Assembly (NCBI GenBank): GCA_020466095.1
Contig: CM035806.1
Span: 126,381,893 to 126,445,892 of the forward strand
Length of the DNA: 64,000 nt
DNA from: Chlorops oryzae
Lineage: Eukaryota; Arthropoda; Insecta; Diptera; Chloropidae
Direction: 5' to 3'
Notes under the pieces: generated by a model
Database searches by the model: none
The model's input: the letters and a program-made list of their open reading frames with translations, nothing else
What the model was told of the DNA's origin: nothing
Position numbers and translations under genes: made by a program
Shown: one piece after another, positions 11,436-21,068 of the stretch
Layout of the letters: every line of letters starts with the position of its first letter
How positions within the stretch are numbered: position 1 is the first letter of the stretch

Positions 11436-11992
11436 ATCCCAGCGGAAAATTATCTCCTGCATGACAATGTCATCAGTGATGTCATCGATGACATATAGGT
11501 GACATTGTCATGCATGACACTATCGGGGACATGTCATCGTGGAGGGATGCTTTTCATGTGCTTGACACTCATTGGCTACTGAAATTTAAATAAGCTTTTA
11601 GTGTCAGTTGAGCTTTAGTTAGTATGAAGTGGTGTAGTGGACGAGTACTCGATTCAGAATCCGAAGATCGCGCGTTCGATCCCTGACTGAGGCGAACAAA
11701 AATTGTTAAAAATAGATTTTTAAAAATTTTCGAAATATTCAAAGAGAGGTCAAAGAAAAGAGTTTTCAACTGGTTTTCTATAAATTGACATTTAGAGAGG
11801 CAATAGGGAATGTGCTGCTCTCAAATGCTTTTTTTGCCATCGCATCCCCTAGCATGACATTGTCACCGGTGAATTCACTGCCCAACTCCTGTACAAATGT
11901 CATACAAAATGTCATATGAATTGCCATGTATACCGGATCCAAAGTCACCGTGACTTCATCGATAATGTCAGCGGGACATTTGCCGCTGGGAT
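11436..11992. mobile_element. ATCCCAGCGG-ended MITE with TGACAT palindromes
   Basis: 15-bp terminal inverted repeats ATCCCAGCGG(A/C)AAAT lie at 11436-11450 and 11978-11992. Subterminal regions on both sides are crowded with ATGACAATGTCAT-type palindromes (11460-11540 and 11852-11975). A tRNA-like segment lies in the middle (11626-11693). No coding capacity. I could not define a target duplication. Confidence 0.6.
11626..11693 (+). ncRNA. tRNA-like segment (SINE head or tRNA pseudogene)
   Basis: TGGTGTAGTGG (11630-11640) fits the pol III A box, and GCGTTCGATCCC (11672-11683) is close to the B box, at a normal tRNA distance. The acceptor and T stems do not pair properly, so this is not a functional tRNA. 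It is probably a tRNA-derived SINE or retroposed tRNA carried inside the surrounding MITE. Confidence 0.45.
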
Positions 11993-12299
11993 ATTGTATG
12001 TATGTATGAATGTAAGTTTATGAATTGCTTTTGCTCTCTCCTTCCATAATTGAAAAGTGAAAATTATTATTATTGGCGGCGATTGTGAGGAAATGATAAA
12101 TCGATACATTGTTGAAGGTATATTTATGATGCATGTTCATATGTTGTATGTGTGATGCAAGTATCAACCTCTGGAGAGGCAATCTCGGACTTGGCGGCAA
12201 CTTGTTCGCTTGACACATGCAATATACCAGTGACGAAACGTCGGTAACGCGCGGCGCGTTATAGTTGCAGTATCGTTTCAACCATGGAAACAGGGCAAA

Positions 12300-13456
12300 A
12301 CAAGTAAGAAAGCTAAAGTCGGTCAAGCCCGACTTTGAAATACCCAGCGTCCCGACATTATGAGCGCACAATGTTTTGCTTCTCTATTTGTGGGCGTGGC
12401 AGTGGGAGGGCAACATAAATTATTTCCCTTCACCTTTCATTCGCCTTGGTTAACCTATGTTGCGAATTTGAAGCTTCTACGCCTTTTACTTCGGAAGTTA
12501 CGAAAAATCTTCATTTGTGGGCGTGGCAGTGGGCGGGCCAATTAAACATTTTTCCTACACCTTTCATTCGCCTTGGTGAACCTATGTTGCGAATTTGAAG
12601 CTTCTACGACTTTTACTTCGGAGGTTACGAAAAATCTTCATTTGTGGGCGTGGCAGTGGGCGGGCCACAAAAATTTTTTTCCTACACCTTTTATTCGCCT
12701 TGGTGAACCTATGTTGCGAATTTGAAGCTTCTACGCCTTTTACTTCGGAAGTTATGAAAGTTCTCTAGTTGTGGGCGTGGCAGTGGGCGGGCTACATAAA
12801 TTTTTTTCCTACACCTTTCATTCGCCTTGGTCAACCTATGTTGCGAATTTGAAGCGTCTACGCCTATTAATTCGGAAGTTACGAAAAATATCCATTTGTG
12901 GGCGTGGAAGTGGGCGGGCCATATCAATTTTTTTCCTATACCTTTCATTCGCCTTGGTCAACCTATGTTGCGATTTTGAAGCTTCTACGCCTTTTACTTC
13001 ACAAGTTACGATAAGCCCTTATTTGTGGGCGTGGCTCACGGAGGGCGGCGTCCATTTTTTGCCAGGATATGTCCCTTTTCGTAGTTTACCAGTACACCAA
13101 ATATCAATGGAATGTGTTGAGTGGTTCGCAAGTTACAAGCATTTTACTGAAAACACATTATATTCATTTTTGGGCGTGGCAGTGGGCGGATGTCTCCCAT
13201 TTTTACTTAGGATCATTCTCGGATCCCGATATACCTGTGTGCCAAATTTTGACTTGATTGGTCCAGCCGTTTCGGAGGAGATCCGACCACGGACGGACGG
13301 ACAGACGGACAGACGGACAGACGGACATGTCTAAATCGATTCAGTTTTTGATCCTGATCATTTCTATATATATTTTTCTATATCTCCGGAGCCTAATTCT
13401 CCCTGTTACAAGATTTGCACAAAACTAATATACCCCGCTTACGCTGGGTATAAAAA
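12300..13456 (-). mobile_element. DINE-like helentron-derived element, type A copy 3
   Basis: Full-length copy with ACAAGTAAG and the AAAGTCGG/CCGACTTT hairpin at left and the TATACCCAGCGTAAGC terminus at right. Five tandem internal units begin at 12392, 12519, 12646, 12773 and 12900, an exact 127-bp period. The GGACGGACAGAC microsatellite is at about 13290-13327. It faces copy 4 in opposite orientation across a spacer of about 150 bp. The longest frame inside (187 residues) is just translation of the tandem units. Confidence 0.88.
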
Positions 13457-13604
13457 CTGATATGTTTTGAATTAAAATGAAACAATTAGGGTTATTTTGC
13501 ATTACGACAAATAACCCCAAACAAAAAAGAAAAATGGCCCCAATAAAAAATGAAAAATCGCCCTAAAACTAGTGTTGTTGTTTTCTGTATAAAACTTTGG
13601 GGCC

Positions 13605-14735
13605 TTTTTATACCCAGCGTAAGCGGGGTATATTAGTTTTGTGCAAATCTTGTAACAGGGAGAATTAGGCTCCGGAGATATAGAAAAATATATATAGAAA
13701 TGATCAGGATCAAAAACTGAATCGATTTAGACATGTCCGTCTGTCCGTCTGTCCGTCTGTCCGTCTGTCCGTCTGTCCGTCTGACCGTCTGTCCGTCTGT
13801 CCGTCTGTCCGTCTGACCGTCTGACCGTCTGTCCGTCTGTCCGTCTGTCCGTCCGTCCGTGGTCGGATCTCCTCCGAAACGGCTGAACCAATGAAGTCGA
13901 AATTTGGCACACATGTATATCGGGGTCCGAGTATGATCCTAAGTAAAAATGGGAGACATCCGCCCACTGCCACGCCCACAAATGAATTTATTGTGTTTTC
14001 AATAAAATGCTTGTAACTTGCGAACCACTCAACACATTCCATTGATATTTGGTGTGCTGGTAAACTACGAAAAGGGACATATCCTGGCAAAAAATGGACG
14101 CCGCCCTCCGTGAGCCACGCCCACAAATAAGCCCACAAATAAGGGCTTATCGTAACTTGTGAAGTAAAAGGCGTAGAAGGTTCAAATTCGCAGCATAGGT
14201 TGACCAAGGCAAATGAAAGGTGTAGGAACAAAAATCTATGTAGCCCGCCCACTGCCACGCCCACAAATAGAGAATTTTCATAACTTCCGAAGTAAAAGGC
14301 GTAGAAGCTTCAAATTCGCAACATAGGTTAACCAAGGCGAATGAAAGGTGTAGGAAAATTTTTTTTATGGCCCGCCCACTGCCACGCCCACAAATAAAGA
14401 TTTTTCGTAACTTCCGAAGTAAAAGGCGTAGAAGCTTCGAATTCGCAACATAGGTTCACCAAGGCGAATGAAAGGTGTAGGAACAAAAATTTATGTAGCC
14501 CGCCCACTGCCACGCCCACAAATAAAGATTTTTCGTAACTTCCGAAGTAAAAGGCGTCGAAGCTTCAAATTCGCAACATAAGTTCACCAAGGCGAATGAA
14601 AGGTGTAGGGAAATAATTATGTTGCCCTTCCACTGCCACGCCCACAAATAGAGAAGCAAAATATAGTGCGCTCATAATGTCGGGACGCTGGGTATTTCAA
14701 AGTCGGGCTTGACCGACTTTAGCTTTCTTACTTGT
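13605..14735 (+). mobile_element. DINE-like helentron-derived element, type A copy 4
   Basis: Mirror-image partner of copy 3. It starts TTTTTATACCCAGCGTAAGC, has a long CTGTCCGTCTGTCCGT microsatellite (about 13737-13860, with several GACC variants) and a run of ~127-bp units each holding GCCCGCCCACTGCCACGCCC. It ends with the hairpin and CTTACTTGT. Very similar to copy 3 and to the copy at 62.9 kb, so this subfamily has moved recently. The 184-residue frame inside is not a gene. Confidence 0.88.
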
Positions 14736-14843
14736 TTCATTTTCATTTTGGGTCCGTTTGGCATTGGAGCCATTTTTCACAGCTGAATAATCAGTTTTAT
14801 AAAAAAAATTCATACATATGTATTTATGTATATATGAAATTAA

Positions 14844-15122
14844 CCCTCTATTGCATACGAAACCAAACATGGTTTCTGCCAAAAAAAAAGTTGATGGAAA
14901 AAGATATATAATTATTTTTTAAACTTAAATAAAACAATTTAGTGTGGGGAAAAACTGTTGGCCGATATTTTGTTGTATAATGCAGTAAAGGGTTAACGAA
15001 ACTTTTTATAGGGAAAAAATTTTGTCCCAATTATTCAATATTTCATGCAGACAAGGGTTAATAAAACCCTTGGACACGAAAAAACATTTTTTTCCGCTTA
15101 TTTCATATACTATGATAGAGGG
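14844..15122. mobile_element. piggyBac-like MITE (TTAA-flanked)
   Basis: TTAA at 14840-14843 and 15123-15126 flanks a 279-bp unit whose ends are CCCTCTAT and ATAGAGGG. TTAA duplication plus CCC-type ends is the piggyBac signature. AGGGTTAA recurs three times after an ATGCAG- or CATATACTATGA-like lead at about 14977, 15040 and 15105, as internal repeats. No transposase. Confidence 0.6.
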
Positions 15123-16160
15123 TTAAAATCGAATTAAAAATTTTTTCGTCGAAAATAGCGTTCATCTTCCCGCAAGCGGTCCATTTATAACGTTTGTCAC
15201 GATATTTTTCATTTTTTACATCCAAAAATACATACAACGAATACTTCTACAACGCAAAACGCAATATTCTTTCGATCGATTAATTTATCGACATAACTTT
15301 CACGCGATACACTGACACTGCATCCATCATTATTTTAAAATACCGATGTGTACCGGAAGATCGATATCACATTCAAATTGTTACTTACGACTTTCGAATA
15401 AGAATGCACCCAAAAATTGTGCTTACCTGAAAGAAAAAAGAAAAAGAAAATTCAATTAGTAATTTCAATGTCAAGTCATTTTTATGAAAATTTTTTCAAA
15501 GCATGTACAAAGTGTCTTCAGGAGGGGGTTTGAACCTCTCAAAGCACCTCTACATACACCCCTGAATGACCTGTTGCATTGCATCGAATAGCATGGGAAA
15601 GTGCAATGTAGAAGTGCAGCAAAAAAAAGAAAAGAGAGCAAAATATGAAATATGATGGCGGCAGCGAGCAGCTTTCGTTTAAAATCCGTTTTATTTCAAA
15701 TCATCTACACATAAATTATCGAAATATGTTAAAAAGAATCGGGGCGAGGCGACAAGTAGAGACGAGACGAGATTGCAAAGCGGAAAACGGGAAAATTTTG
15801 AATTCAACATTTATGGGATAATAAAATAGCAATAAAAATGTCTGGATTGCAATGAACAACAACAACAACAACAAAAATAAAAAACTTTAGTTTTTTTGAA
15901 CAAAAACAAAACAATTTACTGGTGTTTTTTCGTGTCCAAACTAAACTGTACCAGCATTATTTCTTGAAAAAAAAAAATAAAAAATTCAAACACAAAGAAG
16001 CAAACAAATAAACAAACAAATGAGTCTATCAAAGACTATTAGAGCGGAAGTATCAAACTACCGGCCCTAAAGTACAACAGGGTTGCCATAAAAAGGAAGT
16101 TATAAGTATTTTAATTCATTTAATAGGTTTTTATGGTAATGTAGGGGAGCCGGAGAGACA
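15123..16160. other. No gene seen
   Basis: A-rich spacer with CAA runs near 15855-15875 and CAAA runs near 15990-16022. No exon or bounded repeat recognised. Confidence 0.5.
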
Positions 16161-16288
16161 GGGAGAAGATATGAAAACCAGAAGTAGAGAGAAGAAAATG
16201 GAAAAGAGATTGGAAATGGGAAATGGAGCGGAGGGAAGAAAGAGAAAGAGCAAACGAGAGAGCGAGAAAGAGAAAGAGAGAGGAAGAG

Positions 16289-16356
<68 letters not shown>
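16161..16356. repeat. GA-rich tract followed by (AT)33
   Basis: Purine-rich GA/GAAA sequence from about 16161 to 16290, then an uninterrupted AT run of 66 nt (16291-16356). The run is cut by the MITE at 16357 and resumes on the far side at 17225. Confidence 0.9.
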
Positions 16357-16360
<4 letters not shown>

Positions 16361-17224
16361 CCTGGGGGTAGTGCACTAAATTTTTAGTGATTCACATTTT
16401 TAACTAAATCCCAATCTAGTGGTAGTGGAGCTAGTGGGTTTTAATAAAAAAAATTTGAGTGCAAGAAACCCGACGTGTCAGTTCCACTATTATTTTTAGT
16501 GGTAGTGAAACAAAACTTCAACTACAAGCCTAGTGGTAGTGAAGTTGAAAAAGTTCCACTAAAATAAAATTAGTGCTTAAACATTTTTTTCCACTCAAAA
16601 TTTTAATAACTAGTGGAAAATCAAACTGTTCCACTAAATTATTTTCAGTAAGATTTGAATTTTGTATCTTTATTCATTTTAATTTTCAAATAAACACAAG
16701 AAATTTAAAAAAATAAAATGTTTGCTTTCGACTCGGATGATAGTGTTGTAGACCCGAGCTTCAGTCTAGAAGAGCACAAAGTAAGCACTCCTAACATTTT
16801 AAAACGACCAGTGACCCACGTGCAAAAAGCAAAAGTACCATGAATGATTGTCATAGTGCCAGTGTATTCTGGCATGCCCGTTGCCAGTTTTATTCTTTTT
16901 TTTATTTTTTTCTTATTTAGTGGAGATATTTTGTTAGCCACTAATTTTTCAACAACAAAATTTGATTTGGAAAAAATAAAAAAAATTTTTTTTTCAAATT
17001 TAGTGGGGATATTCTTACAGCCACTAGTAAAAGCTTAAGTCAGAAACATTTTCACTTCCACTACAGAGAATTTAGTGTAAATTTTCATACATTCACTATT
17101 TTACTACTGAAAATAGTGGAAGAGAATTCAAATTCACTACGAATTAGTGGAACCGAATATTTTAAAGTTTCACTCATTAAAGAACTAGTGGGGCTGAAAA
17201 TTTAGTTCACTACCCCCAGGTCTG
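16357..17224. mobile_element. 868-bp MITE with CAGACCTGGGGG ends (hAT-like)
   Basis: The left end CAGACCTGGGGGTAGTGCAC and the complement of the right end CAGACCTGGGGGTAGTGAAC match for about 27 bp. The flanks are ATATATAT on both sides, which allows an 8-bp (hAT) duplication but, being in an AT run, cannot prove it. TAGTGG/CCACTA occurs many times across the element, like the dispersed transposase-binding motifs of hAT subterminal regions. A short acidic open frame lies at 16718-16843. Confidence 0.7.
16718..16843 (+). pseudogene. Short acidic frame, possible transposase N-terminus
   Basis: ATG to stop gives 41 residues starting MFAFDSDDSVVDPSFSLEEH. Acidic D/S-rich starts of this kind are common at the N-terminus of cut-and-paste transposases, and the frame lies inside a terminal-inverted-repeat element. 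Nothing downstream continues it. It may be a first exon kept when the rest of a transposase was deleted, or chance. Confidence 0.25.
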
Positions 17225-17237
17225 ATATATATATATA

Positions 17238-17284
<47 letters not shown>

Positions 17285-17470
17285 CAGAGGAAAAGAGGGA
17301 AAGAAAGAGGAAAAGAGAGGGAGAATGAGGAAGAGAGGGAGATTAAGGAAAAAAGAGGGAAAGAGGAGTGAGAGAGGCGAGAGAGTGAGAAAAAGGAAAA
17401 AGAAGAGAGAAAGAGAAAGAAAGAGGGAGAGAAAGAAGAAAAGAGGGCGATATACAGAAAGAGAAGAACC

Positions 17471-17511
<41 letters not shown>

Positions 17512-17800
17512 CGAGGAAAAGATAGAGAGAAAGACGAAAGAACGAGTGAATGAGAGTGATGGAAAAAGAGAGGAAATGAGAGCGGAGGAAAGAGAGGGGG
17601 AGTGAAAGGAAATTAGAGCGAGCCAAAGAAAGAATGAAATAGATAAATAAATAAAAAGATAGAGAAAATGAGAGAGAAGAAAGGAGAGAAAGAAGGCAAT
17701 TAATCAAGAAAGAGAAAAATATAGAGGGCGAAAAGGTGGAAAGGAGTGAGTGGGGTAGAGGGGGAAACATACAAAGAGAGTAGACAGATTCGAGGGAGAG
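17225..17800. repeat. AT run followed by long GA-rich array
   Basis: AT dinucleotides to about 17255, then GA/GAAA/GGAAAGA sequence to about 17800, including (GA) runs near 17254-17281 and 17477-17503. Together with 16161-16356 this was one GA-AT-GA array before the MITE inserted. The 186-residue minus-strand frame here is a serine/leucine artefact. Confidence 0.85.
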
Positions 17801-19717
17801 TCAACGAAAGGGATAGCTAAAATTAAAATGAAGGAGTGCGGAGGTGAGAAAGATTTGACTTCTTCCGAATGAAGAGTAACTTTCAAAATACCTATTTAAA
17901 TAAAAACTAAGTAAGTATTTCATATTCTATAGGATATCCAAGATACATATGTATCTACTTATAATGAATAAATTACAAACGATTCAGTTCTTGGCTTCTC
18001 AGTGTTCCAAAGAAGCTACCATCAGGAACTGAAATCAATTCAATAAAGAACCCATTACGTTTTGTGCAAATAATTCCAAAATCGAGTTCTTGAACACCAA
18101 GCTGTTTAGTATAAACACACCTTGTTATATATGTTCATATGTATGAACGTACAGTATATAGAACAAATATCTTACTCTACATGACTTGGTACCATCATTA
18201 ACAGCGATTCATCAACTCCGAAATTTGCTTTCGCAGTAAACAAAAAAAGTCATAAGAAGGGTTTATTTTTTTAACTGCAGATAAGATAACGAGTTGAGGT
18301 TTGTCAATAAGAAAGAAAATACAAAACAAAAATAAATATGATTGAATGGAAGAAAAATGAATGTATGAATGAATGATTTGAAAAAAAACAAAGCGACCAT
18401 TTATTGAACATTTCAAACTCTAGAAGAGTAATACAAAAAAAAAAAATTAAAAATGAATAAATAAAAAAATAAATAAAAATCAAAAGAGATAAGATAATGT
18501 GTTCCTCCTATCTGCGAAAGCGGATCAAAACTCCAAACGTCCAACTTCAATAAGCCCGAATACAGTGGTACGACGAATTGCCTTAATATTTTCTTAATTT
18601 AACTGAACTGATTAAAATCCTTTTGATGATGACGACAATTATGATGATGATCATGGTGATCATTGCGACGATGTTTTTGATGATGAAAAGAAGAAAATCG
18701 AATTTTCTTCTACTATTTCCCGGACAGAGTTCGGCGAACTGCTGCTCTTTAAAGCCGAAAAAGCGAACGACGAAGCCGCCGCCACGGCCGCCAGATTTAT
18801 AATGCGATTTTGCCATTTTCGGTAATAGATGTCCAAATTAAAGTTCCTCCAGCTGAAATCGTGTGTAATTGCATTGCTTTTTGATTTTCTTTAAATTGTC
18901 TCTCTATTTTCGGTTTCCTTTTATTTTTTATTTTTTGGTTTTTGTGTTTTCCTTTTGGTTTTCGCATCGGTTTCGTTTCGCTTCTCGTTGATTCGGTTTT
19001 GTTGCGACAAAAGGTCAGAGGCTAACATAATATTTTAAGATTGGATTTCAATTTCCGAAATGTCATAAATTAAATGCACAAGTGGCAATTGTGAGTCATA
19101 AATTTTTTCCTCTGTCATTTTTTTTCTCATCGAGCCAAAATTCGACTTTTCAATTTTTCGGTTTTCCACAGGTTTTCGGAGGACCACATTGCATATGTAC
19201 ATCGATAAATGAAGCTGGTTTTGTGATGTGGAGCTATCGGATGAAAGACTGTGAGAAAATTTGAGGCTGTTTCCAATTTTTGAAGCTGCGAGACAATGCC
19301 GAAGAGACTTTTGCAAAAAGAGAGCCGGGAATTGGACAAGCGCGCGCCATGCGCCATGATGTTGCATCCTGCCGATTATTAAAAATGTCATAACAATCGA
19401 TTGAGCTGAACAGCGACAAAAGCGAATTTTATTACAAGTTATAATTGCAGCAGGCCGTCGAGGTCAATTCCGGCAATAATTCAATGAATGTAAAATTCGA
19501 ATTGAAGTTAATTGACATCGAGGAGGAAGGAGGTGTAAGGCAACTAAGAAAAATTGAAAATTGGAAAATCCCCTGGTGGTGGTCTTCATGTTTTTCAATA
19601 TTTTTTTTTTTTTTTTTTTAATAAGGAATTTCAAAGCTCGATTTAATTTTTTATTTAGCTCATTGTCAGTACCGTTGGTTTCCTTTGACAGATTCCAACC
19701 CCTTTTAAACATACATA
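17801..19717. other. No gene seen
   Basis: AT-rich spacer with an ATGA/GATGAT-rich part near 18620-18690. Frames up to 118 residues (19035-19391, minus) show no motif I recognise. Confidence 0.45.
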
Positions 19718-19967
19718 TCGCACCCGGTCCACTAAAGTGGCACAACTCAAAATTTGCCATTTTTCAGAAAACGCGAAAAACAAAATTCGTCGCAGTGTCG
19801 ATCAAAGCAGGAAAAAAGACATTACGGTTTTTTTTTTGGCCTTTTATAATGAGAAAAATGGAATGGAATTTTTCCTGTAGGTAGACGGATGACTTGGGAA
19901 CAAGATTCATAGCATAACTCGAATTTCAGAAATTTTGAGTTGTGTCAGTTTAGTTGTCAGGGTGCGA
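19718..19967. mobile_element. TA-flanked MITE with TCGCACCC termini, copy 3 (diverged)
   Basis: 250 bp with ends TCGCACCC / GGGTGCGA flanked by TA. The next bases (CGGTCCACTAAAGTGGCACA) replace the CTTGCTAATAAATCGGCACA of the other two copies, so this is a different subfamily. The middle is unrelated at first sight. Confidence 0.65.
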
Positions 19968-20058
19968 TATGTATGATTTTACTATATTTTTACGTACTGT
20001 TCATTTATAGAAAGTTTGCTGTTGTAAGTCAGAAATGGGTTAAAAAAGAATGAAAATA

Positions 20059-20298
20059 CAGTATACTCTCGGAAAAGTTAATCGATTTGTCCCGTAAAAT
20101 TAACTTTTCCGAATGTTCAAAGTGTTCTAAATCTTACAAATGGAAATGATTTATTTTCTAAGCTTTTCCCTCTTTTTGAAGCCAAAAATTCATAAAATTT
20201 CAAATTAACTTTTTAAGGCTTTGCATGAAAGCAAAATTTCGATTAGCTATTCAAAACAATTAACTTTTGTGAGACTTAACTTTTCCGGGAGTATACTG
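20059..20298. mobile_element. pogo/Tigger-like MITE
   Basis: 240-bp unit with ends CAGTATACTCTCGGAAAAGT and the complement CAGTATACTCCCGGAAAAGT, flanked by TA on both sides (20057-20058, 20299-20300). CAGT...ACTC(T/C)CG termini with TA duplications are typical of pogo/Tigger elements. The internal 'ttaacttttcc' motif is repeated. Confidence 0.7.
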
Positions 20299-20303
20299 TA
20301 GTT

Positions 20304-20879
20304 CAGGGGTTCCGAAACTTTTTCGGACGCGGAGCCCTCGAAGAACATAAAAAATTTTGCGGAGCCCCAGCCTAATTTGTTACATATGGCACTATTCACC
20401 GGCAATAAATAGTTTCCATACAATTTGGAACTTCGTGGCATTGATGATGAAAATGTATAACGAAATAAAATAAGGATTAAGTTTTTTATTTTAAATGTTA
20501 AATTATTTTTTAGCAATGACCAACAAAATAATGAAAAACTGAAAACATTTTTCTGTTTAGAAACAATAAGTTAAACAAAAAACAAAAATTTTGGAAAAAT
20601 AATAATTAATGTGAAGAATGAAACTGTTTCTTTTTCTGACAAATCGCTTTTATGTCCGGTGCTATCGATGATAGTTGGAGCCGAATGTCAGGTTCAATAT
20701 TGAGTTTGCTGCGGTATTTCGTTTTTGTTGATGCGTAACATGAAAAGTCGAACTCACAAAATATATGTGGTAGCGAAGGGAAGAAGGATCTGTATTTCTT
20801 TCTTCCCAAAGTATACTACAAACAGCATAAAGCATACATTATAAAATTTTGTTCACGGAGCACACTTTGGGAACCGCTG
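20304..20879 (-). mobile_element. Decayed hAT element (CAGGGGTTCC ends)
   Basis: The left end CAGGGGTTCCGAAACTTTTT and the complement of the right end CAGCGGTTCCCAAAGTGTGC form the CAG(G/C)GGTTC(C)(G/C)AAA(C/G)T inverted repeat well known from hAT elements. The 8-bp flanks match at 5 of 8 positions, so the duplication is decayed. It begins 5 bp after the Tigger-like MITE ends. The minus strand keeps a transposase C-terminal fragment. Confidence 0.7.
20606..20809 (-). pseudogene. hAT transposase C-terminal fragment
   Basis: The last ~45 residues of this 67-residue frame include TKTKYRSKLNIEPDIRLQL followed by SSIAPDI and a K-rich tail ending in SSH and a stop. This matches the pattern I know from the C-terminal end of ZBED5/SCAND3/FAM200-like hAT transposases ('...KYR.rL.vEPDlRL.Ls.i.PdI..L...kq...SH'), which lies just after the hAT dimerisation region. 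Catalytic residues, RNase H core and BED finger are all absent, so the element is non-autonomous. Upstream residues (FFPSLPHIFCEFDFSCY) may be intact protein or deletion junction. It sits inside the inverted-repeat element at 20304-20879, on the strand expected if the 5' end is at the right. Confidence 0.6.
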
Positions 20880-20967
20880 ATGGTGTTAATGTCTACTTTG
20901 TGAGGACTCCTCAAATATGCGAGCAAAATTTAATGACTACGGTATGATAGGAAGGACTCTCTTATAT

Positions 20968-21056
20968 GGTTGGTTGTTTGGTTAGTGTGACCGCCATCCA
21001 GAGCCGCTCGCATCTTAAGTTGGCAGTTCAAGCGACTGCGCCACCTAGGCGCCGAC
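20968..21056 (-). ncRNA. tRNA-Leu-derived SINE with perfect target duplication
   Basis: The minus strand reads a tRNA-like head: GGTGGCGCAGTCGCTTGAAC, then the CTTAAGA anticodon loop typical of tRNA-Leu(UAA), then an AACC-rich tail. The 12-bp sequence ACTCTCTTATAT is directly repeated at 20956-20967 and 21057-21068, flanking it exactly. That is the signature of LINE-type retroposition. A B box is not evident, so it is truncated or old. Confidence 0.6.
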
Positions 21057-21068
21057 ACTCTCTTATAT

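Noticed and set aside
12771..13334. 187-residue frame with repeated GVAVGG and CGRGSGRA words, also found at 6.5, 13.7-14.5 and 63 kb
   Set aside because: These are translations of the 127-bp units and the GGACGGACAGAC microsatellite of type A DINE-like elements, seen in several frames and on different strands; not a protein family.
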